Part shown: positions 1 through 5,880 of the stretch, one piece after another
Position numbering within the stretch: the stretch's first letter is position 1
Layout of the letters: every line of letters starts with the position of its first letter
Origin: an uncultured beta proteobacterium
GTDB taxonomy: Bacteria > Pseudomonadota > Gammaproteobacteria > Burkholderiales > Rhodocyclaceae
NCBI GenBank assembly: GCA_903930395.1
Contig: CAIYYE010000083.1
Location: forward strand, 1 to 5,880
DNA: 5,880 bases
Direction of reading: 5' to 3'
Notes under the pieces: model-generated
The model's database searches: none
Seen by the model: only the letters and a program-made list of their open reading frames with translations
Told to the model about the DNA's origin: nothing
Program-made: the position numbers and the translations under genes

Positions 1-344
1 CGGCTGAGTTCAAGACGCTGCTGGTCCGCACCTATGCCAACGCCTTGACGGGTTACAAGAACCAGAAGGTCGTATACAAGCCCTTCAAGATGGCCGCCGC
101 CGACACCGATGTGCTGGTCAGGACCGAAGTTCAGCAGCCGGGCAACAAGCCGGTCCAGCTCGACTACAGCCTGGAGAAGCTGGACTCGGGCTGGAAGGTC
201 TACGACGTGGTGGTGGCCGGCATCAGCCTGGTCAGCAACTATCGCGACCAGTTTGGTCAGGAAGTCCGCAATGGCGGCGTCGATGGCCTGATTGCTTCCA
301 TCGCGGCCAAGAACAAGTCGCTTGAGTCCGGTCAGAAAAAATGA
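1..344 (+). CDS. mlaC: MlaC, periplasmic phospholipid-binding protein (5' truncated)
   Basis: C-terminal part of the soluble periplasmic lipid carrier of the Mla pathway, which shuttles phospholipids between the outer-membrane MlaA complex and the inner-membrane MlaFEDB ABC transporter. The reading frame is open from base 3 and gives 113 residues before the TGA at 342-344. The family is about 200-210 residues, so roughly half is missing at the left edge, including the signal peptide. The recognisable family pattern is an LVRTYANAL helix near the start of the visible part, then a beta region ending in GWKVYDVVVAGISLVSNYR, followed by an amphipathic C-terminal helix (QFGQEVRNGGVDGLIASI). The TTG at base 45 is an internal codon, not a start. 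The stop overlaps the mlaB start (ATGA). Identification as Ttg2D/MlaC rests on this motif and on the STAS gene directly downstream. Confidence 0.93.
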   Translation, partial: AEFKTLLVRTYANALTGYKNQKVVYKPFKMAAADTDVLVRTEVQQPGNKPVQLDYSLEKLDSGWKVYDVVVAGISLVSNYRDQFGQEVRNGGVDGLIASIAAKNKSLESGQKK

Positions 345-622
345 TCGAACGTGAAAGCGGGCGCCTGATCGTCAAGGTGCCCATGGTCATTGCCCATGCG
401 CGCGGCCTGCTCGATGCAGGCCGTTCTGCTTTGCAGCCGGGTGAGCAGGTCTTTGATTTTTCGGAAGTCAGCGAAGCCGATTCGTCGGCGCTCGCCGTGA
501 TGCTGGGCTGGCTTCGGGCGGCCAGCCTGTCCGGCGCGACCGTGAAATTCGTCCACATTCCGGCCGGTGTTGTTGCCTTGGCCGAGTTGTACGGTCTGGC
601 CGAACTCCTGCCCCTCGCCTGA
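341..622 (+). CDS. mlaB: MlaB, STAS-domain subunit of the Mla phospholipid transporter
   Basis: Small cytoplasmic STAS-domain protein of 93 residues (E. coli MlaB is 97). In the known MlaFEDB complex it binds the MlaF ATPase and is needed for its assembly and activity. The STAS signature is clear: a hydrophobic strand ending in VFDFSEVSEADSSAL (residues 37-51), where DSSAL matches the DSSGL-type loop that carries the phosphorylatable Ser/Thr in SpoIIAA-like proteins, followed by the helix AVMLGWLRAA and the strand ATVKFVHIP. The ATG at 341 overlaps the mlaC stop. There is no convincing Shine-Dalgarno sequence, which suggests translation by coupling to mlaC. The stop at 620-622 overlaps the ribosome binding site of the next gene. 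The position directly after mlaC supports MlaB over a generic anti-sigma factor antagonist. Confidence 0.9.
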   Translation: MIERESGRLIVKVPMVIAHARGLLDAGRSALQPGEQVFDFSEVSEADSSALAVMLGWLRAASLSGATVKFVHIPAGVVALAELYGLAELLPLA

Positions 623-626
623 GGGG
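622..626 (+). promoter_or_regulatory. Ribosome binding site of the ABC ATPase gene
   Basis: AGGGG lies 6 bases before the ATG at 633 and shares its first base with the mlaB stop codon. It fixes the start at 633 rather than an in-frame alternative codon at 567 inside mlaB. The 22 residues that the upstream start would add do not resemble an ABC ATPase N-terminus. Confidence 0.75.
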
Positions 627-632
627 ATTGCC

Positions 633-1352
633 ATGATTCCTGCGGTTTCCATCGCTGATGTCGTCAAGCATTTCGGTTCGTTGCAAGCGCTCGCCGGGGT
701 GTCGCTCGACATCGAACCGGGCGAATTTTTCGGTCTGCTCGGCCCGAACGGCGCCGGCAAGACGACGCTGATTTCATTGCTGGCCGGCTTGATCCGTCCC
801 GACTCCGGAACGATCAAGGTCATGGGTCACGACGTCATTGAGGATTTTCGCGAGGCGCGCCGTCTGCTTGGCGTCGTCCCGCAGGAACTGGTCTTCGATC
901 CCTTCTTCAATGTCCGCGAAACCCTGCGCATCCAGTCCGGCTATTTCGGTATTCGCAAAAACGATGACTGGATCGATGAAATTCTCGAAAACCTCGATCT
1001 GACGAGCAAGGCCAACGTCAATATGCGTCGCCTCTCGGGTGGCATGAAGCGCCGCGTCCTGGTTGCCCAGGCCTTGGTGCACAAGCCGCCGGTGATCGTC
1101 CTCGACGAGCCGACCGCCGGGGTCGATGTCGAATTGCGCCAGGGGCTGTGGCAGTTCATTCGTCGATTGAATGGCGAGGGGCATACGATCATTCTGACGA
1201 CGCATTACCTTGAAGAAGCCGAAGCCTTGTGCAATCGCATCGCGCTCATGAAGCAGGGCCGGGTCATTGCGCTCGATAGCACTGCCAATCTCATGGCGGC
1301 TTATCCGGGCGCTTCGCTGGAGCAGGTTTTCGTCAGGACCATGCAGCAATGA
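633..1352 (+). CDS. ABC-2 type exporter, ATP-binding protein (CcmA/YadG-like)
   Basis: Cytoplasmic ATPase subunit of an ABC exporter, 239 residues. All nucleotide-binding motifs are intact: Walker A GPNGAGKTT (37-45), Q-loop Gln84 in VVPQE, signature LSGGM (134-138), Walker B VIVLDEP (154-160) with catalytic Glu159, D-loop AGVD (162-165), and switch His191 in LTTHYLEEAE. The Q-loop region and the short C-terminus fit the COG1131 group that pairs with ABC-2 permeases (YadG, NodI, DrrA types). It lacks the C-terminal extension of the roughly 308-residue E. coli YadG. It starts 10 bases after mlaB and its stop overlaps the permease start, so the two subunits are almost certainly made together. 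It is distinct from MlaF, which in this gene order lies upstream of mlaC. The substrate is unknown. Family membership is certain; the YadG label is by resemblance only. Confidence 0.93.
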   Translation: MIPAVSIADVVKHFGSLQALAGVSLDIEPGEFFGLLGPNGAGKTTLISLLAGLIRPDSGTIKVMGHDVIEDFREARRLLGVVPQELVFDPFFNVRETLRIQSGYFGIRKNDDWIDEILENLDLTSKANVNMRRLSGGMKRRVLVAQALVHKPPVIVLDEPTAGVDVELRQGLWQFIRRLNGEGHTIILTTHYLEEAEALCNRIALMKQGRVIALDSTANLMAAYPGASLEQVFVRTMQQ

Positions 1353-2101
1353 TCGGCTTTCTGACCCTGTTCGAAAAAGAGTTCCTGCGCTTCTGGAAGG
1401 TCAGTTTCCAGACGGTTGCTGCGCCGGTCCTGACAGCCCTGCTCTACCTGCTGATTTTCGGCCACGTCCTCGATGAGCATGTGCAGGTGCATGGCGTGCG
1501 TTACGTCAGCTTCCTGGTCCCCGGTCTGGTCATGATGCAGGTGCTGCAGAACGCTTTCGCCAATTCATCGTCGAGCCTGATTCAGGCCAAGATCACCGGT
1601 TCCATCGTGTTCGTCCTGTTGCCGCCGATTCCCTACAGCGTCTTCTTCGCCGCCTATGTGCTGGCGGCCGTGGTGCGCGGGCTGCTGGTCGGACTTGGCG
1701 TCCTGCTGGCGACTGTCTGGTTTGCCGAGTTGAAGGTCGTCGCACCGTGGTGGACGCTGGTCTTCGCGCTCTTCGGTGGCGGCTTGTTTGCGGCCCTCGG
1801 CGTCATCGCCGGCATCTGGTCCGAGAAGTTCGATCAGTTGGCCGGATTCCAGAATTTCCTGATCATGCCGCTGACCATGTTGTCCGGCGTTTTCTATTCG
1901 ATTTACTCACTTCCTGCCTTTTGGCAGGGGCTGTCGCATTACAATCCCGTCTTTTACATGATTGACGGCTTCCGTTATGGCTTTTTCGGCGTCTCCGACG
2001 TGGCGCCGGAAACCAGTCTGGCGGTCGTTGTTGCCTGCTTCGCTGCGGTGTCCCTGCTGACACTGCACCTCCTGAAGCGAGGCTGGAAGCTGAGAGGTTG
2101 A
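1349..2101 (+). CDS. ABC-2 type exporter, permease protein (YadH/NodJ-like)
   Basis: Inner-membrane subunit pairing with the preceding ATPase, 250 residues, close to the roughly 256 of E. coli YadH. Six hydrophobic segments are visible: about 22-40, 52-70, 85-105, 107-127, 133-157 and 222-242. A further hydrophobic stretch, 165-185, contains the ABC-2 family signature region MPLTMLSGVFYSIYSLP (173-189), followed by HYNPVFYMIDGFRYGF (197-212), the usual NP...DGFR motif of this family. The N-terminal coupling helix LTLFEKEFLRFWK precedes segment 1. The start ATG at 1349 overlaps the ATPase stop as ATGA and has AGGA at 1335-1338 upstream. ABC-2 permeases of this group export polysaccharides, drugs or lipids, and nothing in the sequence decides which. 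The neighbours suggest an envelope-related substrate, which is inference. Confidence 0.92.
   Translation: MIGFLTLFEKEFLRFWKVSFQTVAAPVLTALLYLLIFGHVLDEHVQVHGVRYVSFLVPGLVMMQVLQNAFANSSSSLIQAKITGSIVFVLLPPIPYSVFFAAYVLAAVVRGLLVGLGVLLATVWFAELKVVAPWWTLVFALFGGGLFAALGVIAGIWSEKFDQLAGFQNFLIMPLTMLSGVFYSIYSLPAFWQGLSHYNPVFYMIDGFRYGFFGVSDVAPETSLAVVVACFAAVSLLTLHLLKRGWKLRG
2093..2097 (+). promoter_or_regulatory. Ribosome binding site of the bolA/ibaG gene
   Basis: AGAGG within the last codons of the permease gene lies 9 bases before the ATG at 2107. It supports 2107 over the in-frame TTG at 2098, which sits only one base past this site and could not use it. Confidence 0.65.
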
Positions 2102-2106
2102 ACACT

Positions 2107-3595
<1,489 letters not shown>

Positions 3596-3627
3596 ACGGC
3601 GCTGGTCTGGTCGATGCAGTTTTCTTT

Positions 3628-3649
3628 TTTCTTCGCTCAAGCGAAGAAA
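3628..3649. repeat. Perfect 9-bp inverted repeat after murA
   Basis: TTTCTTCGC (3628-3636) and GCGAAGAAA (3641-3649) are exact reverse complements around a TCAA loop. The T-run lies before the left arm (3625-3630) and the A-run after the right arm (3655-3660), so neither strand has the stem-then-U-tract order of an intrinsic terminator. It could be an mRNA 3'-end stabiliser for murA, a protein-binding palindrome, or chance in an AT-rich spacer. The structure is certain; the function is not. Confidence 0.7.
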
Positions 3650-3663
3650 TTTGTAAAAAATGC

Positions 3664-3692
3664 TTGGCGTATTTCAATTGCTGGCCCATACT
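3664..3692 (+). promoter_or_regulatory. Candidate promoter of the cold-shock gene
   Basis: TTGGCG (3664-3669), 17 bases, then CATACT (3687-3692; four of six matches to TATAAT) is the best-spaced sigma70-like pair I see in the spacer. It would start transcription near 3699 and leave a leader of about 120 bases, similar in kind to the long leaders of cspA genes. A rival AT-rich element TATATT (3794-3799) has no matching -35 box. Weak, sequence-only evidence. Confidence 0.3.
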
Positions 3693-3698
3693 CCGAGG

Positions 3699-3818
3699 CT
3701 CGGGATTTCCAGGCAGTGTTTTGTTCCTGCGCCGTACCACGGTTTGTCAGCTCTCCTCGGTCTTGGTTCTCGTGTTTTTGTGGCGCAAGCCCGTATATTT
3801 ATTTTAGGAAGCTATCAA
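3699..3818 (+). promoter_or_regulatory. Pyrimidine-rich leader region upstream of csp
   Basis: Noncoding stretch between murA and the cold-shock gene (the whole spacer is 3596-3818). From about 3717 to 3780 it is dominated by T and C with several short T-runs, for example TTTTGTT and GTTTTTG, in contrast to the GC-rich genes around it. Single-stranded pyrimidine-rich RNA is the known ligand of CspA-family proteins, so autoregulation through this leader is plausible but inferred. I do not see a match to the E. coli cold box. A 53-codon in-frame extension of csp upstream to 3660 happens to be open, but it does not look like protein. Confidence 0.35.
3806..3811 (+). promoter_or_regulatory. Ribosome binding site of csp
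   Basis: AGGAAG, 7 bases before the ATG at 3819. It is the strongest Shine-Dalgarno sequence in the window and decides the start at 3819 over the in-frame ATG at 3660. Confidence 0.8.
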
Positions 3819-4025
3819 ATGGCAAACGGTACCGTTAAGTGGTTCAACGACTCCAAGGGTTTTGGTTTCATTTCCCCGTCCGAAGGTGGTGAAGACCTCT
3901 TCGCTCACTTCTCTGCAATTCAAGGCAACGGTTTCAAGACCCTGGCCGAAAACCAGAAGGTGACCTTCGACGTCGTGAACGGCCCGAAGGGTAAGCAGGC
4001 TGCAAACATCCGCCCGGCTGAATAA
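3819..4025 (+). CDS. Cold-shock protein, CspA family
   Basis: Single cold-shock domain of 68 residues, the usual length for CspA-type RNA chaperones, which bind single-stranded RNA or DNA and melt secondary structure. The N-terminus [10 protein letters not shown], the RNP1 motif KGFGFISP (13-20) and the RNP2 motif DLFAHFSAI (26-34) are intact, and the C-terminus [10 protein letters not shown] is typical of proteobacterial members. RNP2 has LFAHF rather than the enteric VFVHF. Codon use differs from the neighbours: GGT, GCT, TCC, AAC and AAG are favoured, as in strongly expressed genes. It has its own leader and terminator and is therefore probably a monocistronic unit between murA and hisG. 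Whether it is cold-induced or constitutive cannot be told, since many Csp paralogues are not cold-inducible, so no specific csp letter is assigned. Confidence 0.96.
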   Translation: MANGTVKWFNDSKGFGFISPSEGGEDLFAHFSAIQGNGFKTLAENQKVTFDVVNGPKGKQAANIRPAE

Positions 4026-4050
4026 GCTCGCGGAGTCGCCTGACTCAAAG

Positions 4051-4079
4051 AAAGCCCGGCTTGCCGGGCTTTTTGCTTT
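4051..4079 (+). terminator. Intrinsic terminator of csp
   Basis: AAAGCCCGGC (4051-4060) pairs perfectly with GCCGGGCTTT (4063-4072). In practice this is a 7-8 bp GC-rich stem closed by a CTTG-type tetraloop, followed by TTTTTGCTTTT. It begins 26 bases after the csp stop. The reverse strand has only a short T-run, so it works mainly on the + strand. It isolates csp, and any read-through from murA, from hisG. Confidence 0.92.
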
Positions 4080-4121
4080 TGTGGCCGGGCATTTGAGATC
4101 GGCCATTTGCCGGCTTTGCGT

Positions 4122-4127
4122 TAAAAT
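4122..4127 (+). promoter_or_regulatory. Candidate -10 element for the his genes
   Basis: TAAAAT (five of six matches to TATAAT) lies 24 bases before the hisG start, after the csp terminator, where a promoter is required. No good -35 box stands at 16-18 bases; TTGAGA at 4093-4098 is too far (23 bases). If it is used, transcription starts near 4134 and the leader is about 18 bases, leaving no room for a his-type attenuator peptide. Confidence 0.4.
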
Positions 4128-4151
4128 CATTCTTTTGCCACGAGAAAAACC

Positions 4152-4796
4152 GTGACCGGCATCACCATCGCACTCTCCAAGGGCCGCATTTTCGACGAAA
4201 CCCTGCCGCTGCTTGCCGCAGCCGGCATTGTTCCGACTGAAAATCCCGAAACCTCCCGCAAGCTGATCATCGAGACCAACAAGCCCGAGGTGCGCGTTGT
4301 CATCGTGCGCGCCACCGACGTCCCGACCTACGTCCAGTACGGCGCCGCCGATCTTGGCGTGGCGGGTAAGGATGTGCTCATCGAGCATGGCGGCGAAGGT
4401 CTCTACTCGCCGCTCGATCTCAAGATCGCCAAATGCCGGATGATGGTTGCCGTGCCGGAAGGCTTCGACTATGCCCATGCCGTGCGCCAGGGCAATCGCC
4501 TCAAGGTTGCCTCCAAGTACACCAAGACGGCGCGTGAGCATTTCGCCAGCAAGGGTGTGCATATCGACCTCATCAAGCTCTATGGCTCGATGGAACTGGC
4601 GCCGCTCGCCGGCCTGGCCGACGCCATCGTCGATCTCGTGTCGACCGGTGGCACCCTGAAGGCCAACAAACTGGTCGCAGTTGAGCACGTCGTCGATATT
4701 TCCAGCCGCTTGGTCGTCAACCAGGCCTCGCTCAAGGTCAAGCGCGAAATCCTGCAACCGATCATCGACGCCTTTGCCCGGGCCGTGGAGAAATAA
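4152..4796 (+). CDS. hisG: ATP phosphoribosyltransferase, short form (HisG_S)
   Basis: Catalyses the first step of histidine synthesis, joining ATP and PRPP to give N1-(5-phosphoribosyl)-ATP, in the cytoplasm. It has 214 residues, the short form (about 200-230), lacking the C-terminal regulatory domain of the roughly 300-residue long form. In known systems the short form works only in a hetero-octamer with HisZ, a HisRS-like subunit that senses histidine. Motifs are ALSKGRI (7-13), [13 protein letters not shown] (64-76), [18 protein letters not shown] (144-161) and the PRPP-binding loop [12 protein letters not shown] (161-172). The start is GTG at 4152 with only a weak GAG upstream; the resulting [12 protein letters not shown]-terminus is standard. 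The gene is 5 bases ahead of hisD. No hisZ is in the window, so it must lie elsewhere. Confidence 0.97.
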   Translation: MTGITIALSKGRIFDETLPLLAAAGIVPTENPETSRKLIIETNKPEVRVVIVRATDVPTYVQYGAADLGVAGKDVLIEHGGEGLYSPLDLKIAKCRMMVAVPEGFDYAHAVRQGNRLKVASKYTKTAREHFASKGVHIDLIKLYGSMELAPLAGLADAIVDLVSTGGTLKANKLVAVEHVVDISSRLVVNQASLKVKREILQPIIDAFARAVEK

Positions 4797-4801
4797 AGCC
4801 C

Positions 4802-5880
4802 ATGGTCGCGATCAAACGTCTGTCCACCCTCGACGCCGATTTCACGGCGAGCATGAATGCGCTGCTCGCTTTCGAGGCGGCGCAGGATGAAGGCATCGAA
4901 CGTACCGTTATCGGCATCCTGGCCGACGTCAAGGCGCGCGGTGATGTGGCTGTCGTCGAATACAGCAACAAGTTCGACCGGCTGACCGCTGGCGGCATGG
5001 CCGATCTCGAACTGTCCAAGGCCGAGATGCAGAGGGCGCTCGACAGCCTGCCGACCGCGCAGCGCCAGGCGCTTGAAGCGGCTGCCCAGCGCGTCCGCAT
5101 CTATCACGAGAAGCAGCGCCTTGACGGTTGGTCCTATACCGAAGCCGATGGCACCATGCTTGGCCAGATGATCACGCCGCTCGACCGCGTCGGCCTCTAT
5201 GTGCCTGGCGGCAAGGCGGCTTACCCGTCGTCCGTGCTGATGAACGCGATTCCGGCCAAGGTCGCCGGCGTCAAGGAGCTGATCATGGTCGTCCCGACAC
5301 CGGGTGGCGAGCACAACCAGCTGGTGCTGGCGGCGGCCTGTCTGGCTGGTGTCGACCGTGTCTTCACCATCGGTGGCGCCCAGGCTGTTGCAGCGCTGGC
5401 CTATGGGACCGAGGCTGTGCCGCAGGTAGACAAGATCGTCGGCCCTGGCAATGCCTATGTCGCCTGCGCCAAGCGCCGGGTCTTCGGCATCGTCGGCATC
5501 GACATGATCGCCGGCCCCTCGGAAATCCTCGTCGTCACGGACGGTTCCGGCAATCCGGACTGGGTGGCGATGGACCTCTTCTCGCAAGCTGAACATGACG
5601 AACTGGCACAATCGATCCTGATCTGTACCGACGCCGGCTTCATTGAGCAGGTCCAGGCCAGCATTGAAAAACTGCTGCCGACCATGCCCCGGCGTGAGGT
5701 GATTGAAACCTCGCTGACCAATCGCGGTGCCTTCATTCTCGTCCGCGATCTCGACGAGGCGATTGCCATCGCCAACCGCGTCGCGCCCGAGCACCTCGAA
5801 CTGGCACTAGCCGATCCCGATCCATGGGTCGGCAAGATTCACCACGCCGGCGCCATTTTCATCGGCCATTACACCTCGGA
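4802..5880 (+). CDS. hisD: Histidinol dehydrogenase (3' truncated)
   Basis: Zinc enzyme that oxidises L-histidinol to L-histidine with two NAD+, the last two steps of the pathway. 359 complete codons are visible without a stop; the family is about 430-440 residues, so some 70-80 are missing at the right edge. Landmarks are [18 protein letters not shown] (131-148), [13 protein letters not shown] (191-203), [11 protein letters not shown] (214-224), [11 protein letters not shown] (234-244), FSQAEHD (260-266) with zinc ligands Gln262 and His265 (E. coli Gln259 and His262), and APEHLEL (328-334) with the catalytic Glu330-His331 pair. The other two zinc ligands, Asp and a C-terminal His, fall outside the window. 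The ATG at 4802 is preceded by GGAG (4787-4790) inside hisG, 11 bases away. Close spacing to hisG indicates a shared transcript. Confidence 0.97.
   Translation, partial: MVAIKRLSTLDADFTASMNALLAFEAAQDEGIERTVIGILADVKARGDVAVVEYSNKFDRLTAGGMADLELSKAEMQRALDSLPTAQRQALEAAAQRVRIYHEKQRLDGWSYTEADGTMLGQMITPLDRVGLYVPGGKAAYPSSVLMNAIPAKVAGVKELIMVVPTPGGEHNQLVLAAACLAGVDRVFTIGGAQAVAALAYGTEAVPQVDKIVGPGNAYVACAKRRVFGIVGIDMIAGPSEILVVTDGSGNPDWVAMDLFSQAEHDELAQSILICTDAGFIEQVQASIEKLLPTMPRREVIETSLTNRGAFILVRDLDEAIAIANRVAPEHLELALADPDPWVGKIHHAGAIFIGHYTS

Noticed and set aside
774..1349. 191-codon open frame on the minus strand across the ABC ATPase
   Set aside because: Codon-aligned shadow of a gene with complete ATPase motifs.
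3620..3650. Intrinsic terminator for murA
   Set aside because: A stem and a T-run are both present, but the T-run precedes the stem, and no GC-rich hairpin lies before that T-run.
3660..3818. In-frame 53-codon N-terminal extension of the cold-shock protein
   Set aside because: CspA proteins begin at [13 protein letters not shown] sequence. The extension has no ribosome binding site and low-complexity content, whereas the ATG at 3819 has a strong AGGAAG 7 bases upstream.
3614..3838. 74-codon plus-strand open frame in the murA-csp spacer
   Set aside because: Overlaps the csp leader and start in another frame, has Phe/Ser/Cys-rich composition typical of translated T-rich noncoding DNA, and has no ribosome binding site.
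4080..4151. Histidine attenuator leader peptide before hisG
   Set aside because: No short open frame with a run of histidine codons, and the space between the -10 candidate and hisG is too short.
3804..4757. 317-codon open frame on the minus strand across csp and hisG
   Set aside because: Codon-aligned shadow of hisG that also runs through the csp terminator, with no protein-like features.
4580..5794. 404-codon open frame on the minus strand across hisG/hisD
   Set aside because: Same phase effect opposite hisD; no domain or plausible ribosome binding site. The sense strand has intact HisD motifs throughout.

Overview
The window looks like an ordinary core region of a GC-rich betaproteobacterium, most likely of the Rhodocyclales type (Dechloromonas/Azonexus-like). 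The basis is the gene order mlaC-mlaB-ABC ATPase-ABC permease-bolA/ibaG-murA-hisG-hisD, the short form of HisG, and strong G/C preference at third codon positions. The lineage call is inference from synteny and protein style, not from a search. All eight genes are on the + strand. No mobile element, CRISPR array, tRNA or rRNA is visible.

Positions 1-3595 read as one tightly packed envelope operon whose promoter lies outside the window. It holds the 3' half of mlaC (periplasmic phospholipid carrier), mlaB (STAS subunit of the MlaFEDB complex), an ABC-2 type exporter pair (ATPase plus six-helix permease), an IbaG/BolA-type protein, and murA (first committed step of peptidoglycan synthesis). Every junction is an overlap or a gap of at most 10 bases: ATGA overlaps at mlaC/mlaB and ATPase/permease, and an 8-base overlap at bolA/murA with a GTG start. 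The operon couples lipid transport, an uncharacterised exporter, a likely iron-sulfur/redox partner and cell-wall synthesis.

Positions 3596-4079 hold a self-contained cold-shock gene. A 223-base AT-richer spacer carries a perfect 9-bp hairpin, a weak candidate promoter and a pyrimidine-rich leader. It is followed by a 68-residue CspA-family gene with highly-expressed-type codon use and a strong intrinsic terminator. This unit separates murA from the histidine genes.

Positions 4080-5880 start the histidine operon: a short spacer with a TAAAAT -10-like element, hisG (short, HisZ-dependent form, GTG start), and 5 bases later hisD, which runs off the right edge with 359 full codons visible.

I found no evidence of a novel system. 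The points most worth a second look are the ABC exporter embedded between mlaB and ibaG, the inserted csp unit with its leader, and the hairpin after murA that does not have the layout of a terminator.
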